DNA of 64,000 nt. It comes from Paenibacillus sp. DMB5. Lineage in GTDB: Bacteria > Bacillota > Bacilli > Paenibacillales > Paenibacillaceae. The DNA lies in the NCBI RefSeq assembly GCF_001517085.1, contig NZ_LRAC01000142.1, positions 1 through 64,000 on the forward strand, in the 5' to 3' direction. A program made the translations under genes and the position numbers. The notes under the pieces are model-generated. The model searched no databases and had not been told where the DNA came from. It was given only the letters and a program-made list of their open reading frames with translations. Of the stretch, positions 44,097 to 54,468 are shown one piece after another; position 1 is the stretch's first letter; the number at the start of each line of letters is the position of its first letter.

Positions 44097-44834
44097 ATGG
44101 CTAGAGAGCAGAAACAGTATGGAAAATCGGACACTAAGATAAGGGTCGAGAAATTAGGCAAGCAAATTAAAGCAGCTATGAGCCCTGAGGAACTTGAGTA
44201 TCTCGGTAGCAAGTGGAACACTCTACACTTCAAAGAGCTTTATGGGCTAAACTCTATCCAGACGACCAGAAATGAAGGTGGCACTGATATGAAGCCAGTT
44301 GCTATCCTCTTGGAAACTGATATCGATATCGATGATGTTCCAGTTATCGATGTTACCATAGACAAAGATACTGGTATAAACCTTGAAACAGATATTGGAT
44401 CGAGGCAGGTAAAGGCGGGGGAAGAGTTTTGCCTTTCTTATTATGAGTTTATGTTTCTAGTGATTCGTGATGAGTATGCGGCTTTTGTGAATTATGGGGG
44501 TTATAAAGCGGTGTGTCTCTCCGTCAAGACAGCTGTCAAATTTGACGAGCAAGATGGTAAGTCATATGAGTTCTTGGAAATAGATGAGGATTTGAATTAT
44601 AGATTACTTGAGGTGGAGGATAGCCCAGGCAGGGTTAGGCTCCCGATACCAACGATCACTTTCGTTCAAGGTAAGGATGAGAATGGTAATGGCTTTAATT
44701 TTGGTGCTATTCGCGATCACCTAGAGGCTATTGATGAGAAGACCAACGACGGTAAATGGAAGATAAAAGAGAAGTACGCAAAAGAAAAAGATATTAGTCG
44801 TTTTCAGGCGCTAATTGACAAACACACAAACTGA
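44097..44834 (+). CDS. Hypothetical acidic protein
   Basis: A 245-residue protein; ATG 44097 after GCGGGGTGG. The N-terminal basic segment (MAREQKQYGKSDTKIRVEKL) precedes an acidic beta-rich body (ILLETDIDIDDVPVIDVTID). Not recognised. It converges with the gene at 44857 through a shared bidirectional terminator. Confidence 0.65.
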   Translation: MAREQKQYGKSDTKIRVEKLGKQIKAAMSPEELEYLGSKWNTLHFKELYGLNSIQTTRNEGGTDMKPVAILLETDIDIDDVPVIDVTIDKDTGINLETDIGSRQVKAGEEFCLSYYEFMFLVIRDEYAAFVNYGGYKAVCLSVKTAVKFDEQDGKSYEFLEIDEDLNYRLLEVEDSPGRVRLPIPTITFVQGKDENGNGFNFGAIRDHLEAIDEKTNDGKWKIKEKYAKEKDISRFQALIDKHTN

Positions 44835-44843
44835 ATCAATCTG

Positions 44844-44871
44844 AAAAGAGCCGACTCTACTCGGCTCTTTT
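44844..44871. terminator. Bidirectional terminator
   Basis: AAAAGAGCCGA and TCGGCTCTTTT around CTCTAC, between convergent genes. It overlaps the last codons of the minus-strand gene. Confidence 0.9.
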
Positions 44872-46059
44872 GAAATACTTATAGTATATTGGTATTTTTC
44901 CTAGAGAGGTGAAGTACTCTTTAAGGAACTTGTCTCTATTGTATTTTACACCTCGATCTTCAAAGACAGCAAAAATGGTATCTGGAGTATCAAGTTTTTC
45001 TTCAACAAGCTGATTATCCTTATCTTTAAACCATTGGACAGTTATATCTGCTTCCATAGGTGGTTTGAAGATAAAGGTGTCCTCTAGGTATGTGCACGTT
45101 CCAACTCCGATATCGGTCAAAGAAAGGCGCCTCTCATTGGTTACAGTGCGGTCGTAGTCATCAGGGGTAAGCCATTCCTCAAGACCTTCAATCTTATCAA
45201 CAAGTCGGTCTATCCTTGTTCTTTGCGTTAGTTTAGTCTCGACGTTACAGTAGTACCTCAAAAAGAGGGTATTCTCGTTAAAACTCTTAATCACTGCGGG
45301 ATAGCAGGAATCTAAGCTTCCAATGGTGTCTCCCTTGTAAGGATTAATATTTCTCGAGTACAGTAGGACAACATCTCCTACCTCTAATCCATTCGTCAAT
45401 AGATAATTATTCTTCTCTTTCGGAGAGTACTCCCTGTTCATTAACCCTTTGCTCCGATAATCCTTCACAATGGTTTCCCAAGGTAGTTGGACTACACCTT
45501 GGGTTTTGTATTTGATCTTGAGTATGGTTTCAGGCAAGATACCGCCTTTCTGTAATTCGATAAGGTCTGTATATTCGCCATCTTTCTGTTCGTATTCTTC
45601 ATGGTCGATGATCAACTTACGATTAGGTTCTTGATCAATGAAGTTCTTCACCAACACAAAAGCCATTAGGCTTACATAGGCAGCAGAACGGGTTTTGCCA
45701 CGAAACTCTCTGTTGGCTTTTACATCGGAGTTGTAATTGAAGTAAACATTCCGATCTTTAAATTTTATATCTGCTCTCGCAACACTTTGGGTCTTAAGTA
45801 AGAAGTCACCATGATTAAACTTAGCTAATTTGATATCACCATATGGTAAGTCATTTACAAACTTAGATTTGACTACAAAGCTAAAATGACTTGTCTTTTT
45901 AAATTCGTCGGCAACGTTAACACCCGCAACTGATAAGTCTTCCTGCAGAAGCAATTTCGTATACTTCCCTAATTCACAAGCTAATAGTAGTTCCGACCCG
46001 GTCTTGAATTCGGTAAGGTTGACTCCTTTCGGTAGCAGTTCTCTTATATGTATGGACAT
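44857..46059 (-). CDS. Hypothetical protein
   Basis: A 400-residue soluble protein, not recognised. Minus-strand AGGGGAA lies before the ATG at 46059. It contains ADIKFKDRNVYFNYNSDVKA and REFRGKTRSAAYVSLMAFVL in the first half, and beta-rich segments (GLEVGDVVLLYSRNINPYKG) in the second that look like a small barrel domain. No catalytic motif is evident. Confidence 0.65.
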   Translation of the reverse strand: MSIHIRELLPKGVNLTEFKTGSELLLACELGKYTKLLLQEDLSVAGVNVADEFKKTSHFSFVVKSKFVNDLPYGDIKLAKFNHGDFLLKTQSVARADIKFKDRNVYFNYNSDVKANREFRGKTRSAAYVSLMAFVLVKNFIDQEPNRKLIIDHEEYEQKDGEYTDLIELQKGGILPETILKIKYKTQGVVQLPWETIVKDYRSKGLMNREYSPKEKNNYLLTNGLEVGDVVLLYSRNINPYKGDTIGSLDSCYPAVIKSFNENTLFLRYYCNVETKLTQRTRIDRLVDKIEGLEEWLTPDDYDRTVTNERRLSLTDIGVGTCTYLEDTFIFKPPMEADITVQWFKDKDNQLVEEKLDTPDTIFAVFEDRGVKYNRDKFLKEYFTSLGKIPIYYKYFKRAE

Positions 46060-46408
46060 GACGTATTCCCCTTATAGAATGAGCTTGTTGTAGGCAGCTC
46101 ATTGCAGTATCAATATGACTCCATTATAACAAAACTTTCTCAGTTTTTGCTCTTATGGGGTTCTCAGCTAGAGGTATCGATAAAACTGACACCTCTTTTT
46201 CGTGTTGTTATCATTAATTCATAACATTACGACTGTAATCGGGTTTTACAAACTTATTTTAAGACATGAACATCATTGGATGATATGAAATGTTGTTTGG
46301 GGGAGTTGGAGTTTATCGTTGTGGTGTTGAGATTTAAGTAGTCAAGAGGTTCCCGCCCTCAAGGCATGGAGGTCAAACTCCAAATTCTCAGATGCGGGGT
46401 TGACTTTC
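46060..46408. other. Intergenic region with a terminator-like hairpin
   Basis: About 350 bases. It contains the ribosome binding site and promoter region of the minus gene, and a plus-strand hairpin AGAGGT...ACCTCT plus T5 at 46170-46200 with no visible upstream plus-strand gene. Confidence 0.45.
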
Positions 46409-46711
46409 ATGTCTAATGTAATCGATAGACTTATCAAAAGTGACGCTGATATAGAAAGGGATATAATCGAGGGTTTTACTTCAGATCTATTGAAGGAAGC
46501 CCAGGAATTGTTGAACAAAGATGAAAAAAAAGAGTTCACTAAAACGGGAAATAAAGCAATACAGAGAACAAAAGCCCCTATTCCGATAGGTATTATTTTC
46601 TGTGATGAGTCCATTATAGCAACAGTTGAGAGACAGTTAGATGGAGAAGAAACGCTCCAAGGGATTCTCAGTACTTGGCTTAAAAGCCAGTTCAAAGGAG
46701 GTAGAGAATGA
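46409..46711 (+). CDS. Small protein coupled to the serine recombinase
   Basis: 100 residues, MSNVIDRLIKSDADIERDII... to LKSQFKGGRE. ATG 46409 (TTG 46400 is also in frame). Its stop overlaps the recombinase ATG (ATGA), so translation is coupled. Not recognised; possibly an accessory or directionality protein. Confidence 0.6.
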   Translation: MSNVIDRLIKSDADIERDIIEGFTSDLLKEAQELLNKDEKKEFTKTGNKAIQRTKAPIPIGIIFCDESIIATVERQLDGEETLQGILSTWLKSQFKGGRE

Positions 46712-48234
46712 GCTATAATGTGAAAGTCAACAATGGTTTAGGTGTTCCCTACATTGGGGGAATTACGGTGAAAGTAGCCACATATGTACGTGTATCAACG
46801 GTCTTTGAGGAACAGGATTCCTCAGTCATTAATCAGGAGGAGGGACTGCTCGATTATATTCGTAAAAAGGACAGTTGGGTCTTATATGAATCATATAGCG
46901 AAAGGCAGTCGAGCTTCAAAAAGAGAGAGAAGTTTAAACGCATGATCGATGATGCGTTGGCAAAGAAGTTTGATATCATTCTGGTAAAATCTTTAAGTAG
47001 ATTTGGGCGGAGTGCAGGTGAACTAAACACCATTGTTCCCAAGCTTGTCGAAAAGGGAATTCGTTTTATTGCCCTTTCAGAATCAATTGATACCGAACAT
47101 CACGATTGGCAAAGTAAGATTGCCATGTATTCAATGGTGTACCACATGTCAAGCCAAACGACCTCTGACTGGATTCGATTGGCCGAGAGGGCTAGAGCGA
47201 AGCGTGGGGAGTTTACAGGTTCATTCACACCATATGGTTATCAGAAGGTAGCTAAAAAATTAGTCATCGCCGATGACCAACACTCCCGATAAAGTTCAAA
47301 AATTTTTGATTGGTATCAGGAAGGTATCATGGGTATGCAGGCAATTGCAAATCGCTTAAACGAAGAAGGAATTCCCACGCCTGCGCAAACTCAAATTCGT
47401 AAAAATGGAAGTCAGTACTGGTGCCAACGATCGATAAAGTACATTTTGACTAATCCAGTTTATGTTGGTGATCTAGTGGCACAAAAGGAGCAAGCAGCTG
47501 CGCTAGGAAGTACGAAGCGTAAGAAAAAGAACCAGGAAGAACAAGTCATTATGAAAAACAACCACCCATCGATTATTTCTAATGAACAGTTTCGGGTTGT
47601 GCAGGATTTAATCCACCGGAGAGGTAAAACAAAATCTTGTGGTATGCCGAACCTCTTTACACAAGTTCTTTATTGTGCGGATTGCGGTGGTGGAATGCAA
47701 TGTGTCAAACGCTCATACGGTAAAACACATTACATGTGCGGCAACTATAAAAAAAGAGGGAAAAACTTCTGTTCTCGCCACTCTGTTTACGAACTAGGTC
47801 TTGTAGATCTCATCTTAGGTGATCTAAAGAAGCTGATGGGCGATCATGTGAGTAATGACGTTTTAATCAGAGAGATACGGAAGGAAGCTGAGGGTGAAAA
47901 GAAGATTGCCGTAAAAGAAATTGCATCTTTGAAGAAAGTGATAGAAAAACTCGAAGGGCGCAAACAAACGGCAGAAGACAAATGGCTCGATGGTGATATC
48001 ACAAAAGAAGAGTATCATCAAATGCTCGGACGGATCAGTGATCAGTTATTCGACTCAAATCAGAAGCTAGCTGATCTACGTAAAGGACAAGAGGTTAACA
48101 AGCCAGATTTACCGGATATCGCAAAGCTCACTTCGTTTGAAAAGTTAGATCGTGAGTTGTTGCTAATGTTGGTTAAGCGAATCGAGGTGAGGAAAGACGG
48201 TAATATTAAGATCCAATATAATTTTAAAGTATAG
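46708..48234 (+). pseudogene. Large serine recombinase interrupted by a stop
   Basis: AAAGGAGG precedes ATG 46708. The resolvase domain is intact: VATYVRVSTVFEEQDSSVIN with the catalytic Ser in VRVST, LSRFGRSAGELNTI, and so on. The frame ends at TAA 47290-47292 after DDQHSR, then continues in the same frame KIFDWYQEGIMGMQAIANRL... (recombinase domain), a zinc ribbon (LYCADCGGGMQCVK ... MCGNYKKRGKNFCSRH) and a coiled coil, to 48234. The context suggests two compensating indels around 47280-47310 (near A5T5) that create the stop: DKVQKIFDW can be read with one base gained and one lost. About 508 codons overall. Confidence 0.8.
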
Positions 48235-48249
48235 TGCAATATTCTTACC

Positions 48250-48283
48250 GGGAAGGCGATGCTTATTATCGTCCCCCATTTTT
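48250..48283 (+). terminator. Terminator-like hairpin after the recombinase
   Basis: GGCGAT and ATCGTC pair around GCTTATT, followed by CCCATTTTTT. Confidence 0.55.
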
Positions 48284-48377
48284 TATACCATTAATGTGTT
48301 GACGCTGTGCATTCAACACATGTAGAGAGCGTTGTGTTGATGGAAAGACAATAAAACATATGGATCATAAACTATTT

Positions 48378-48414
48378 AAAGCCACTGAGCGCGTATATAG
48401 CATTCAGTGGCTTT
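48378..48414. terminator. Hairpin between convergent genes
   Basis: AAAGCCACTGA and TCAGTGGCTTT, perfect 11-bp arms with a 15-base loop. Suits both strands. Confidence 0.7.
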
Positions 48415-48488
48415 ACTATGTGGAAATGTCAAGCACCATTATGGGAAAAAGATAATATTACGTTTGGTGCCAATGGCGTTTCCCTATA

Positions 48489-49559
48489 TTACCCTTTCCT
48501 TTTTTTAAATTTCCTCCACATGTTACTAAGTATATAGGAGGCAAATAAAATAGAAATAAGAAGCATGACTTCTGTTATATGGGATAGGGAAATGGAGAAT
48601 AGTGTAGATAAAAACCCGATTATTGTCCATTGGATGATATAGACTGAATTAATATTTTTACTTAAGCCAGACATAAAAGTAATAAATAGCCCCTCTGTTT
48701 TGTTAAATAGTAAATGTAAAAGACCGATCCATCCAATCATCAGGATAAGGTTGAAAACCATACCTATGAATGTCATAAAAAAGAAGGAATTTTCATCACC
48801 AAACATTCCTTTTTTTGCGATATAGCTATAAGTAATATAGGTTACGGAAATTACGAGTGCGACAGGTGTAACTATAAGAAAAAAACCTTGCTTATCTTTT
48901 AAATACCGATACAAGTGAGCAAAGTAATACCCTGCGACAACAAAAATGATCCAGTTCACAAATGGGAATGTCACATGACCATTTGTTGGTATGAACAGAC
49001 CCACAATATCAGCAATGACATAGTTGGCAGATCTGTAAAACACAAAATTTCCTATTAGTGAACATATTAGGGCGATGAATATAACGGCTTTAGCCGAAAT
49101 GTTAAATTGCTTGACGATTCCAATAAAAACGAATGCCAAAGCTGCGAATTGGAGAATATCCATCATAAGAAAATTATGTAGTGCAGTTATATGGAAGGCG
49201 TCACCATAAGTGAGTGTTCGAATGATTTCAGGGATGATCCACCTGCTGACATTCAGAGCAAATCCAATGATAAAAAGATGTAAACCTCTTTTGAATAAAT
49301 TGGAGGGATGGTTATTCCTGGAATAGGTTATGCCCATCCCCATAGTAAACATAAATACAGGAGCAGCAAAAGGAGAACCTAAAATACTGACAGCGAAATC
49401 TTCAAAAGCACCATACGTTGGAACATTAAACACACCAAGGATATGCTGCCATATCATAAATATAACTGCTAGCCCTTTTGCGATGTCTAATTCCTTCTGC
49501 CGCCCACTGTTTACGGCTTCCTTCCCAAAAAAACTTTTTAAATGATTGACTATGGACAT
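48489..49559 (-). CDS. Integral membrane acyltransferase (HGSNAT/DUF1624-like)
   Basis: A 356-residue protein with about 10 hydrophobic helices. The N-terminal KELDIAKGLAVIFMIWQHIL is the RxxxxDxxKG-type opening of the acyltransferase-3 / heparan-glucosaminide N-acetyltransferase group, and MFTMGMGITYSRNNH follows at the usual place. The Lys/Arg-rich tail (WRKFKKRKG) is cytoplasmic. Probably transfers an acyl group to a cell-envelope sugar; substrate unknown. Confidence 0.7.
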   Translation of the reverse strand: MSIVNHLKSFFGKEAVNSGRQKELDIAKGLAVIFMIWQHILGVFNVPTYGAFEDFAVSILGSPFAAPVFMFTMGMGITYSRNNHPSNLFKRGLHLFIIGFALNVSRWIIPEIIRTLTYGDAFHITALHNFLMMDILQFAALAFVFIGIVKQFNISAKAVIFIALICSLIGNFVFYRSANYVIADIVGLFIPTNGHVTFPFVNWIIFVVAGYYFAHLYRYLKDKQGFFLIVTPVALVISVTYITYSYIAKKGMFGDENSFFFMTFIGMVFNLILMIGWIGLLHLLFNKTEGLFITFMSGLSKNINSVYIIQWTIIGFLSTLFSISLSHITEVMLLISILFASYILSNMWRKFKKRKG

Positions 49560-49656
49560 ATAAACCTCCTATTATACGAAACATAATGCATAGAACCCCA
49601 AGTGGATGGCATGGTGCCTGCCAAAGATTGTCCCTTACTTTCTCTTTTGTGAAAAG

Positions 49657-50208
49657 CTAATCTGCTTTATGAGTCTTGTTTTTCATAATCTTAATAAAAT
49701 TGAAAAATCCGTCATCAAAACCGTCACTATCATCAGAGAGGTCTTCTTGCTGTCCATGGGGATCTGGATGGTGTTCACAGAAAAACTCATTGATTTGAAA
49801 GCCGCATTTATTCACATAAAAGTGAATGTTTCGCTTCTCAAAATAAGGTGTGCCCGTTTGCCAGATTTCGGTTTCGGGATATTTCTCTTCGATGGCTCTC
49901 CACACCTCAAAACCGATACCTTTGCTGTGATGTTCCGGATCGATAAAGAAGAAATCCAAATGATTATGGTTTGATAAGTGATTAATGGACACAATGATGC
50001 CGCCGACACGCTGACCACTTTTGTAGACGTTATAGGTTTCTGCCTCTTTGTTGTAATAATTTCTTTCAATGTCTTGATCAGATGGAATAGGCTCGTCGGA
50101 AGCTTTTTCATTCATTGCTATTATCGCTAGAGAAAAAGCGGTCTGGAGTCTCTTCTTAAATTCATCTAATGCTAATTCAATTACGGGTTCAAATGTGATT
50201 TCATTCAT
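49657..50208 (-). CDS. GNAT-family N-acetyltransferase
   Basis: A protein of about 183 residues. The better start is the Met at 50208 (MNEITFEPVIEL) because GGAG lies just before it; the frame opens at 50223. Core motif: HLDFFFIDPEHHSKGIGFEV (acetyl-CoA-binding loop, variant of R/QxxGxG/A as HSKGIG), then IWQTGTPYFEKRNIHFYVNK and CGF. The C-terminus is acidic with many Asp. It overlaps the end of the marR gene by 8 bases, forming an operon. Confidence 0.8.
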   Translation of the reverse strand: MNEITFEPVIELALDEFKKRLQTAFSLAIIAMNEKASDEPIPSDQDIERNYYNKEAETYNVYKSGQRVGGIIVSINHLSNHNHLDFFFIDPEHHSKGIGFEVWRAIEEKYPETEIWQTGTPYFEKRNIHFYVNKCGFQINEFFCEHHPDPHGQQEDLSDDSDGFDDGFFNFIKIMKNKTHKAD

Positions 50209-50653
50209 GTTTACTTTCTCCATTTATGTTTTTTAGTGAATTTTCAAGTGATAACACAAATTGAGAAATCGCATCCGTCACGATATCTGCACATGGCTCT
50301 AAAGTGTGTTTAAAAGCATTGGCCTCTTTTTGGAAAAAATCGGAGAAGATTGCTGTAAGATAGGCATTTCCAGATTCTGTTATGAACAATTCCTTTTCTT
50401 TGTGGCCGGTAGGGACGAGATCAATATAGCCTAACTTTACAAATTTTTTGGTGACGGAGTTGATTGTCGTGCGAGGTACCTGCCAGTCGTCACAGATTTG
50501 GCGTTGTGTATGTGGTTTCCCGTCTGAAAGGGCATATAATAGCACAAACTCATTCTCATGAACCCCAATTTGTTTAGCAATAGAGTAATATAAACCATCA
50601 AGTTTATTGATTGCGATCATAAAATCCAATATTTTCATGCGTTCAGAATGCAT
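50201..50653 (-). CDS. MarR-family transcriptional regulator
   Basis: 150 residues. Winged-helix core: VLLYALSDGKPHTQRQICDD, WQVPRTTINSVTKKFVKLGY, then IDLVPTGHKEKELFITESG (the wing). It probably represses its own operon with the GNAT gene through the 20-bp palindrome immediately upstream. Confidence 0.85.
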   Translation of the reverse strand: MHSERMKILDFMIAINKLDGLYYSIAKQIGVHENEFVLLYALSDGKPHTQRQICDDWQVPRTTINSVTKKFVKLGYIDLVPTGHKEKELFITESGNAYLTAIFSDFFQKEANAFKHTLEPCADIVTDAISQFVLSLENSLKNINGESKHE

Positions 50654-50670
50654 AGTTGTTCTCCTTGTAA

Positions 50671-50709
50671 GTACGATATCGGATTAATGATAATACGATA
50701 TCGTATTAT
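50671..50709. promoter_or_regulatory. MarR-type operator: perfect 20-bp palindrome plus a half-conserved second site
   Basis: ATAATACGATATCGTATTAT (50690-50709) is perfectly symmetric. A second CGATATCG (50674-50681) lies with its centre 22 bp away, two helical turns. Both sit upstream of the minus-strand marR start. Confidence 0.75.
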
Positions 50710-51042
50710 TTTCAATGGGTTGAGATTGATTAAGTTTAAAAATCATTTGTTTTGTTTTTACCATGCGTAACGAATCGGATATAATGGGACAGTGATCTAA
50801 AGGGTGAATACAGTCACAGCTTAGTTTAAGCTACCGTCAGCACTCATCCTATGTGGAGGCTGTTTGTTCATTAATTTATAGGTTTTTTTTAATATAACAA
50901 ATAGACCGCATGCCTTTGCCGGCAGGGCGGTCTATTATTTTTATTGGACAGCAGCGCTACGATAAGCGCATCAAAGGTTAGTATAAGGCATCATTAACAC
51001 TGTTCCTATATTAAGATTGTGAACACAGAACAAGAACACATA
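50710..51042. other. Intergenic region with a terminator-like hairpin
   Basis: Contains GGATATAATGGG (promoter-like) near 50777 and a hairpin AATAGACCGC...GCGGTCTATT (50900-50936) followed by a T-rich tract on the plus strand. A short transcript is possible; no gene is evident. Confidence 0.4.
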
Positions 51043-52101
51043 CTACAATCGTTGCAGGAGTGCAGTGTAGTAATCGTTACCGTTTCGCTTATCCAGTTTT
51101 TCCGCTGTGGCGAGAGCGTCTTGCTGGAAGTGCTTCGCAAGCAGCGTTACCTCTCCGGACTGGTGCTCACACGGATGTCCTGCCGGAAGCTTAACCTGAA
51201 ACTGGATGGATTCTCCCGCCAGCTGGCGGAACAGCTTGGCCGAATAGGCGTTGAATATCATCCGGTCGACCGGGTTCTCATGATCGAGAGAGGAGGCGAT
51301 ATACTCTTCGAAGACCTCCAGCGCCCTGATTGGATCAGTCAAGGTCAGGTAACCGATGTGCTCTCCCTGATGATACAGAAAATCGCGGTTACCCTTTACC
51401 AATCTGTAGCCTTTCTTCTGAAGCTTATCCGCTTCCTGCTGACGGCCCAGCCGCAGGAGGGGGAACAGCACCTTCGTGATGGTCACATGAGGCACCTCAC
51501 CGCAGCTCATTTTACCTTTGAGAATCGGCTCGGCCGCCTTCACGGTTCCTTCGTCGTCTCCCCGCTTCGCCAGAAACTCGACAAGGCGGTTTTGCTCACA
51601 GGCCGGACAATCGCTCATCTCATCCAGATCCATGGCTTGTACAATATCCCACTCAGCCTGTGAATTGTCCAGCTCTCCAAACTCCGCGAAGATATGCGCC
51701 CGGTAGTAGTGATAGGAACGGCTGCTATAGCCTTCGGCCGCAAAACGTATCTTCATGTCCTCCAGCAGATTCTCGATCTGAACACGGCTAATCTCCGGAA
51801 AAGAGGTGATGCGATCCAGAACCCACTTGTAGGACCACAGCAGGGTGAAGCTATCGAACCGGTCCGGATTTTTGTCATACTGTCCCAATTGCCAGGAAAA
51901 GGCGACCAGCGCCTTCATCGGATAGCCGTGGAAGCTGCCCGTCTCTACGATTTCACTGCGTGCTTCAAAGCCCTGATCAATATCTCCTGCAGCATCTGCC
52001 ACCCGTACCGCCTGCTCGAGCAGTTCCAGCTTAGCTTTTCCGCCTGGCATGTCATAGGCTTCTTCCATCAGCTCTTCAAAACTCATCCCGGTAAGGTTCA
52101 T
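51043..52101 (-). CDS. TPR-like protein paired with the Hsp90-family gene
   Basis: A 352-residue helical protein (MNLTGMSFEELMEEAYDMPG...). Repeated helix pairs (AKLELLEQAVRVADAAGDID, YYRAHIFAEFGELDNSQAEW, RALEVFEEYIASSLDHENPV) look like TPR/SEL1-type repeats. AGGAGGAG precedes the ATG, which abuts the Hsp90 stop, so the two are coupled. A DCPACEQN segment contains CxxC. Probably a cochaperone or partner of the Hsp90-like protein. DNA is visibly GC-richer than the island. Confidence 0.65.
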   Translation of the reverse strand: MNLTGMSFEELMEEAYDMPGGKAKLELLEQAVRVADAAGDIDQGFEARSEIVETGSFHGYPMKALVAFSWQLGQYDKNPDRFDSFTLLWSYKWVLDRITSFPEISRVQIENLLEDMKIRFAAEGYSSRSYHYYRAHIFAEFGELDNSQAEWDIVQAMDLDEMSDCPACEQNRLVEFLAKRGDDEGTVKAAEPILKGKMSCGEVPHVTITKVLFPLLRLGRQQEADKLQKKGYRLVKGNRDFLYHQGEHIGYLTLTDPIRALEVFEEYIASSLDHENPVDRMIFNAYSAKLFRQLAGESIQFQVKLPAGHPCEHQSGEVTLLAKHFQQDALATAEKLDKRNGNDYYTALLQRL

Positions 52102-53939
52102 CTATTCGTCTCCTCCTGTCGTATGACTGGCCGTCATACCCCAATCAATAAATTGAATGATGCCTTTGTTCAAAAGCGCTGTCTCTTGGCGGTTCATCGG
52201 ATAATGTCCCATCATCAGCGCATTACAGTACAGCATCTCGATAATGGAAGGCAGCATTGCCTTGTGTGCCGGATGAAAGGCCCGCTCAATGACGGGATTG
52301 TTCAAGTTAAAATAAAGCGTTGCGTATGCTGCATCTTTTAACGTAGCGCCCAGGCTGCCCAGAACGGAGGACAGAGCATCGGTGCTTACTTCTTTGGTCG
52401 CCTCCATAACACGCCACTGAGCGGACTCCTGGGACAGCGTATAGAGAACAGGAATCTCCTCCGGCTTGAAACGGCGAAGCTGCACCTGGCAGCGGAATTT
52501 CTGCAGCACGCTATCCGCTAATCTTACGGATTCATAGTAGTCAAGCCGCTCTTGGGGGGTAATATCGGTAAAGGATAACGACACGTCCTCTGGCAACAGC
52601 CGTTCCGTCTGCACATCCGGGTCAATTAGGGGCAGCAGGGAGAGCAGCTCGGCATCATAAATATATCCGCCATTCACCACCAGCATGGATTGGGCCGAAG
52701 CCACATGGGTAATCTGACGGTATTCGTCCAGAGTAGCAGTAAAGTAAAGGGGGGGCTGCTGCTTCAGCTCTCCAAGCGGCTTCGTGCCAAAGGTGCTCTC
52801 AAACGGGAGCCACTCGTGAATAATGGAGTAGAAGGACGAATCTTCCACAGCGAGGGCCTTCATGGATAAGGCATGCAGCGAGATGATGGATTGCAGGCGG
52901 TCCGGATCATACTCCGCCATCCTCATCAATTCCTGACGAATGGTGCCCCCCAGTTCTTCCCGCACCTGCTCCAGCTGGACGTTCTCATAGAAATGCTCCC
53001 GTGAAGCTGTCGGCTGCAGCTCATCGGTCCAGATCATACATTTGACGAAGAACGCCCAGTCCGGCAGGACATTGTCGGCGGCTTCGGAGACCAGCATGTG
53101 CTTCAAATATACCCGGTGATTGCGTTTGGCGCCCAGGTTCACTGCCTGCGGCAGGATGAAGGCGATGCCTCCCGTCCGGCCGGAGGAGGTATGCAGAGGA
53201 ATGAAATCGCGGAACGTCTCCCCAAGCACCTGCTTACCGAAGGCCAGCACCTCGCTGCGATGCTTCCGGGCCAGCTGCGGATCTTTGACCCAAGGCGGGG
53301 AGGGCGGATTAATCAAGCGAGTGGTTTGACTGGACACCAGTTGGATGGGATAAGGCAGCAGGGCTCCATAATGGAACAGCCATTCTTGCAGATTGCCTTC
53401 CTTGAAGTACGGCTCGGAGCCTTCTTTGCAGCGCAAAAAACCTTGGTTCCCGGAGCATGTATCCCTTCGAGCTTGCGGATTGTATAGGTTCCGTCCGGCT
53501 TGCCGCGCCATTCCAGTGCAGGTCCGCCCTTGGCGGATTGTGTAACCATGACGATATCGTCACTCACCATAAAGCAAGACAAGAGCCCGATGCCAAACCG
53601 CCCGATAAAAGAGGTGTTGGTCTGGAGAAAGTCCTCGCCCCGCTTGGAGGATTGTCCGATCATTGCCAGGAACTCATGAATTTCCGACTCGTCTAACCCG
53701 ATCCCGTTATCTTCTACTAATAAGGTCGCCCCGGTTGAAGTCTCGCTTACCTCGACATGAATTCTGCCCTCGTATCCACCCTGGGAATAAGCCTGCCGTG
53801 CAGTAATCGCGTCTACGCCATTTTGCAGCAGCTCCCTCAAGAATACCTTCGGGCTGCTATACAAATGGTTAGACAAAATGTTGATCATACCGCTTAAGTT
53901 GACCTGAAAACGATATGTATCCTGGGTTTGATTATTCAT
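52102..53939 (-). pseudogene. Hsp90-family protein gene with a 1-nt frameshift
   Basis: The start is the ATG at 53939 after AGGAG (MNNQTQDTYRF...). The N-terminal ATPase domain is clear: KVFLRELLQNGVDAI, LLVEDNGIGLDESEI, TSFIGRFGIGLLSCFM. The frame breaks at a T6 run (plus-strand A6, about 53437-53442) after GTKVF: with T7 it would read LRCKEGSEPYFKEGNL and continue intact to 52102 (middle domain GGIAFILPQAVNLGAKRNH; C-terminal domain to the end). Total about 612 residues. A homopolymer indel in an otherwise clean gene could be a sequencing error. It would be an HtpG-like chaperone of the subfamily that pairs with a TPR-like gene. Confidence 0.8.
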
Positions 53940-54159
53940 TTTTCTTCTCCTATTCAGTAATAATCGCACGTATCATCCACAGGAGGACAACCGTATTGTC
54001 CTTTATGCCAACAACAGACCGTTATGTATGCGGATGCCGCTCTATCTATTACCCCCGAGCTGCTTTATAAGAAACAAATATTGCCATTGTACTTCCATAT
54101 ATATACAAAAACCATAATTGCCGCTTTGTCCTTACAGAATTTTATCTAAAAGGTGATTT
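53940..54159. other. Intergenic region, nothing recognised
   Basis: Upstream region of the Hsp90-like gene. No frame, repeat or hairpin stands out. Confidence 0.4.
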
Positions 54160-54309
54160 GTGAAAATCAAAGTTGATGATGAAGAACGATAAGTGCTAAT
54201 CGATGATTATTTTCATATCGGTGGGTCGGTGTTAGATGAAGGGGAATATGCTCGGATTCATAAGTTATCGCTCTTATCTAAAAATTTTAACGTGCTTTTA
54301 TACGGATAA
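54160..54309 (+). pseudogene. Small decayed gene
   Basis: GTG 54160 follows AAAGGTG: VKIKVDDEER, TAA, then VLIDDYFHIGGSVLDEGEYA... to NVLLYG and TAA in the same frame. A coherent 49-codon frame with one stop; the family is not recognised. Confidence 0.4.
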
Positions 54310-54314
54310 TTAAT

Positions 54315-54348
54315 ATGCCCCTGCAACTAATGGTTGCAGGGGCATTAC
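54315..54348. terminator. Strong bidirectional hairpin
   Basis: ATGCCCCTGCAA and TTGCAGGGGCAT around CTAATGG. Confidence 0.75.
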
Positions 54349-54468
54349 TTTCGGGGTAGGTAGAAATCTACTTAGAAAGGATATGCTGTCTCCGAATTTC
54401 AATCGCTGAGCGGTTTAATCCGGAAATTTTGGAGACAGCAGCAATTGGAGGAACTGTCTGTTCGTGGC

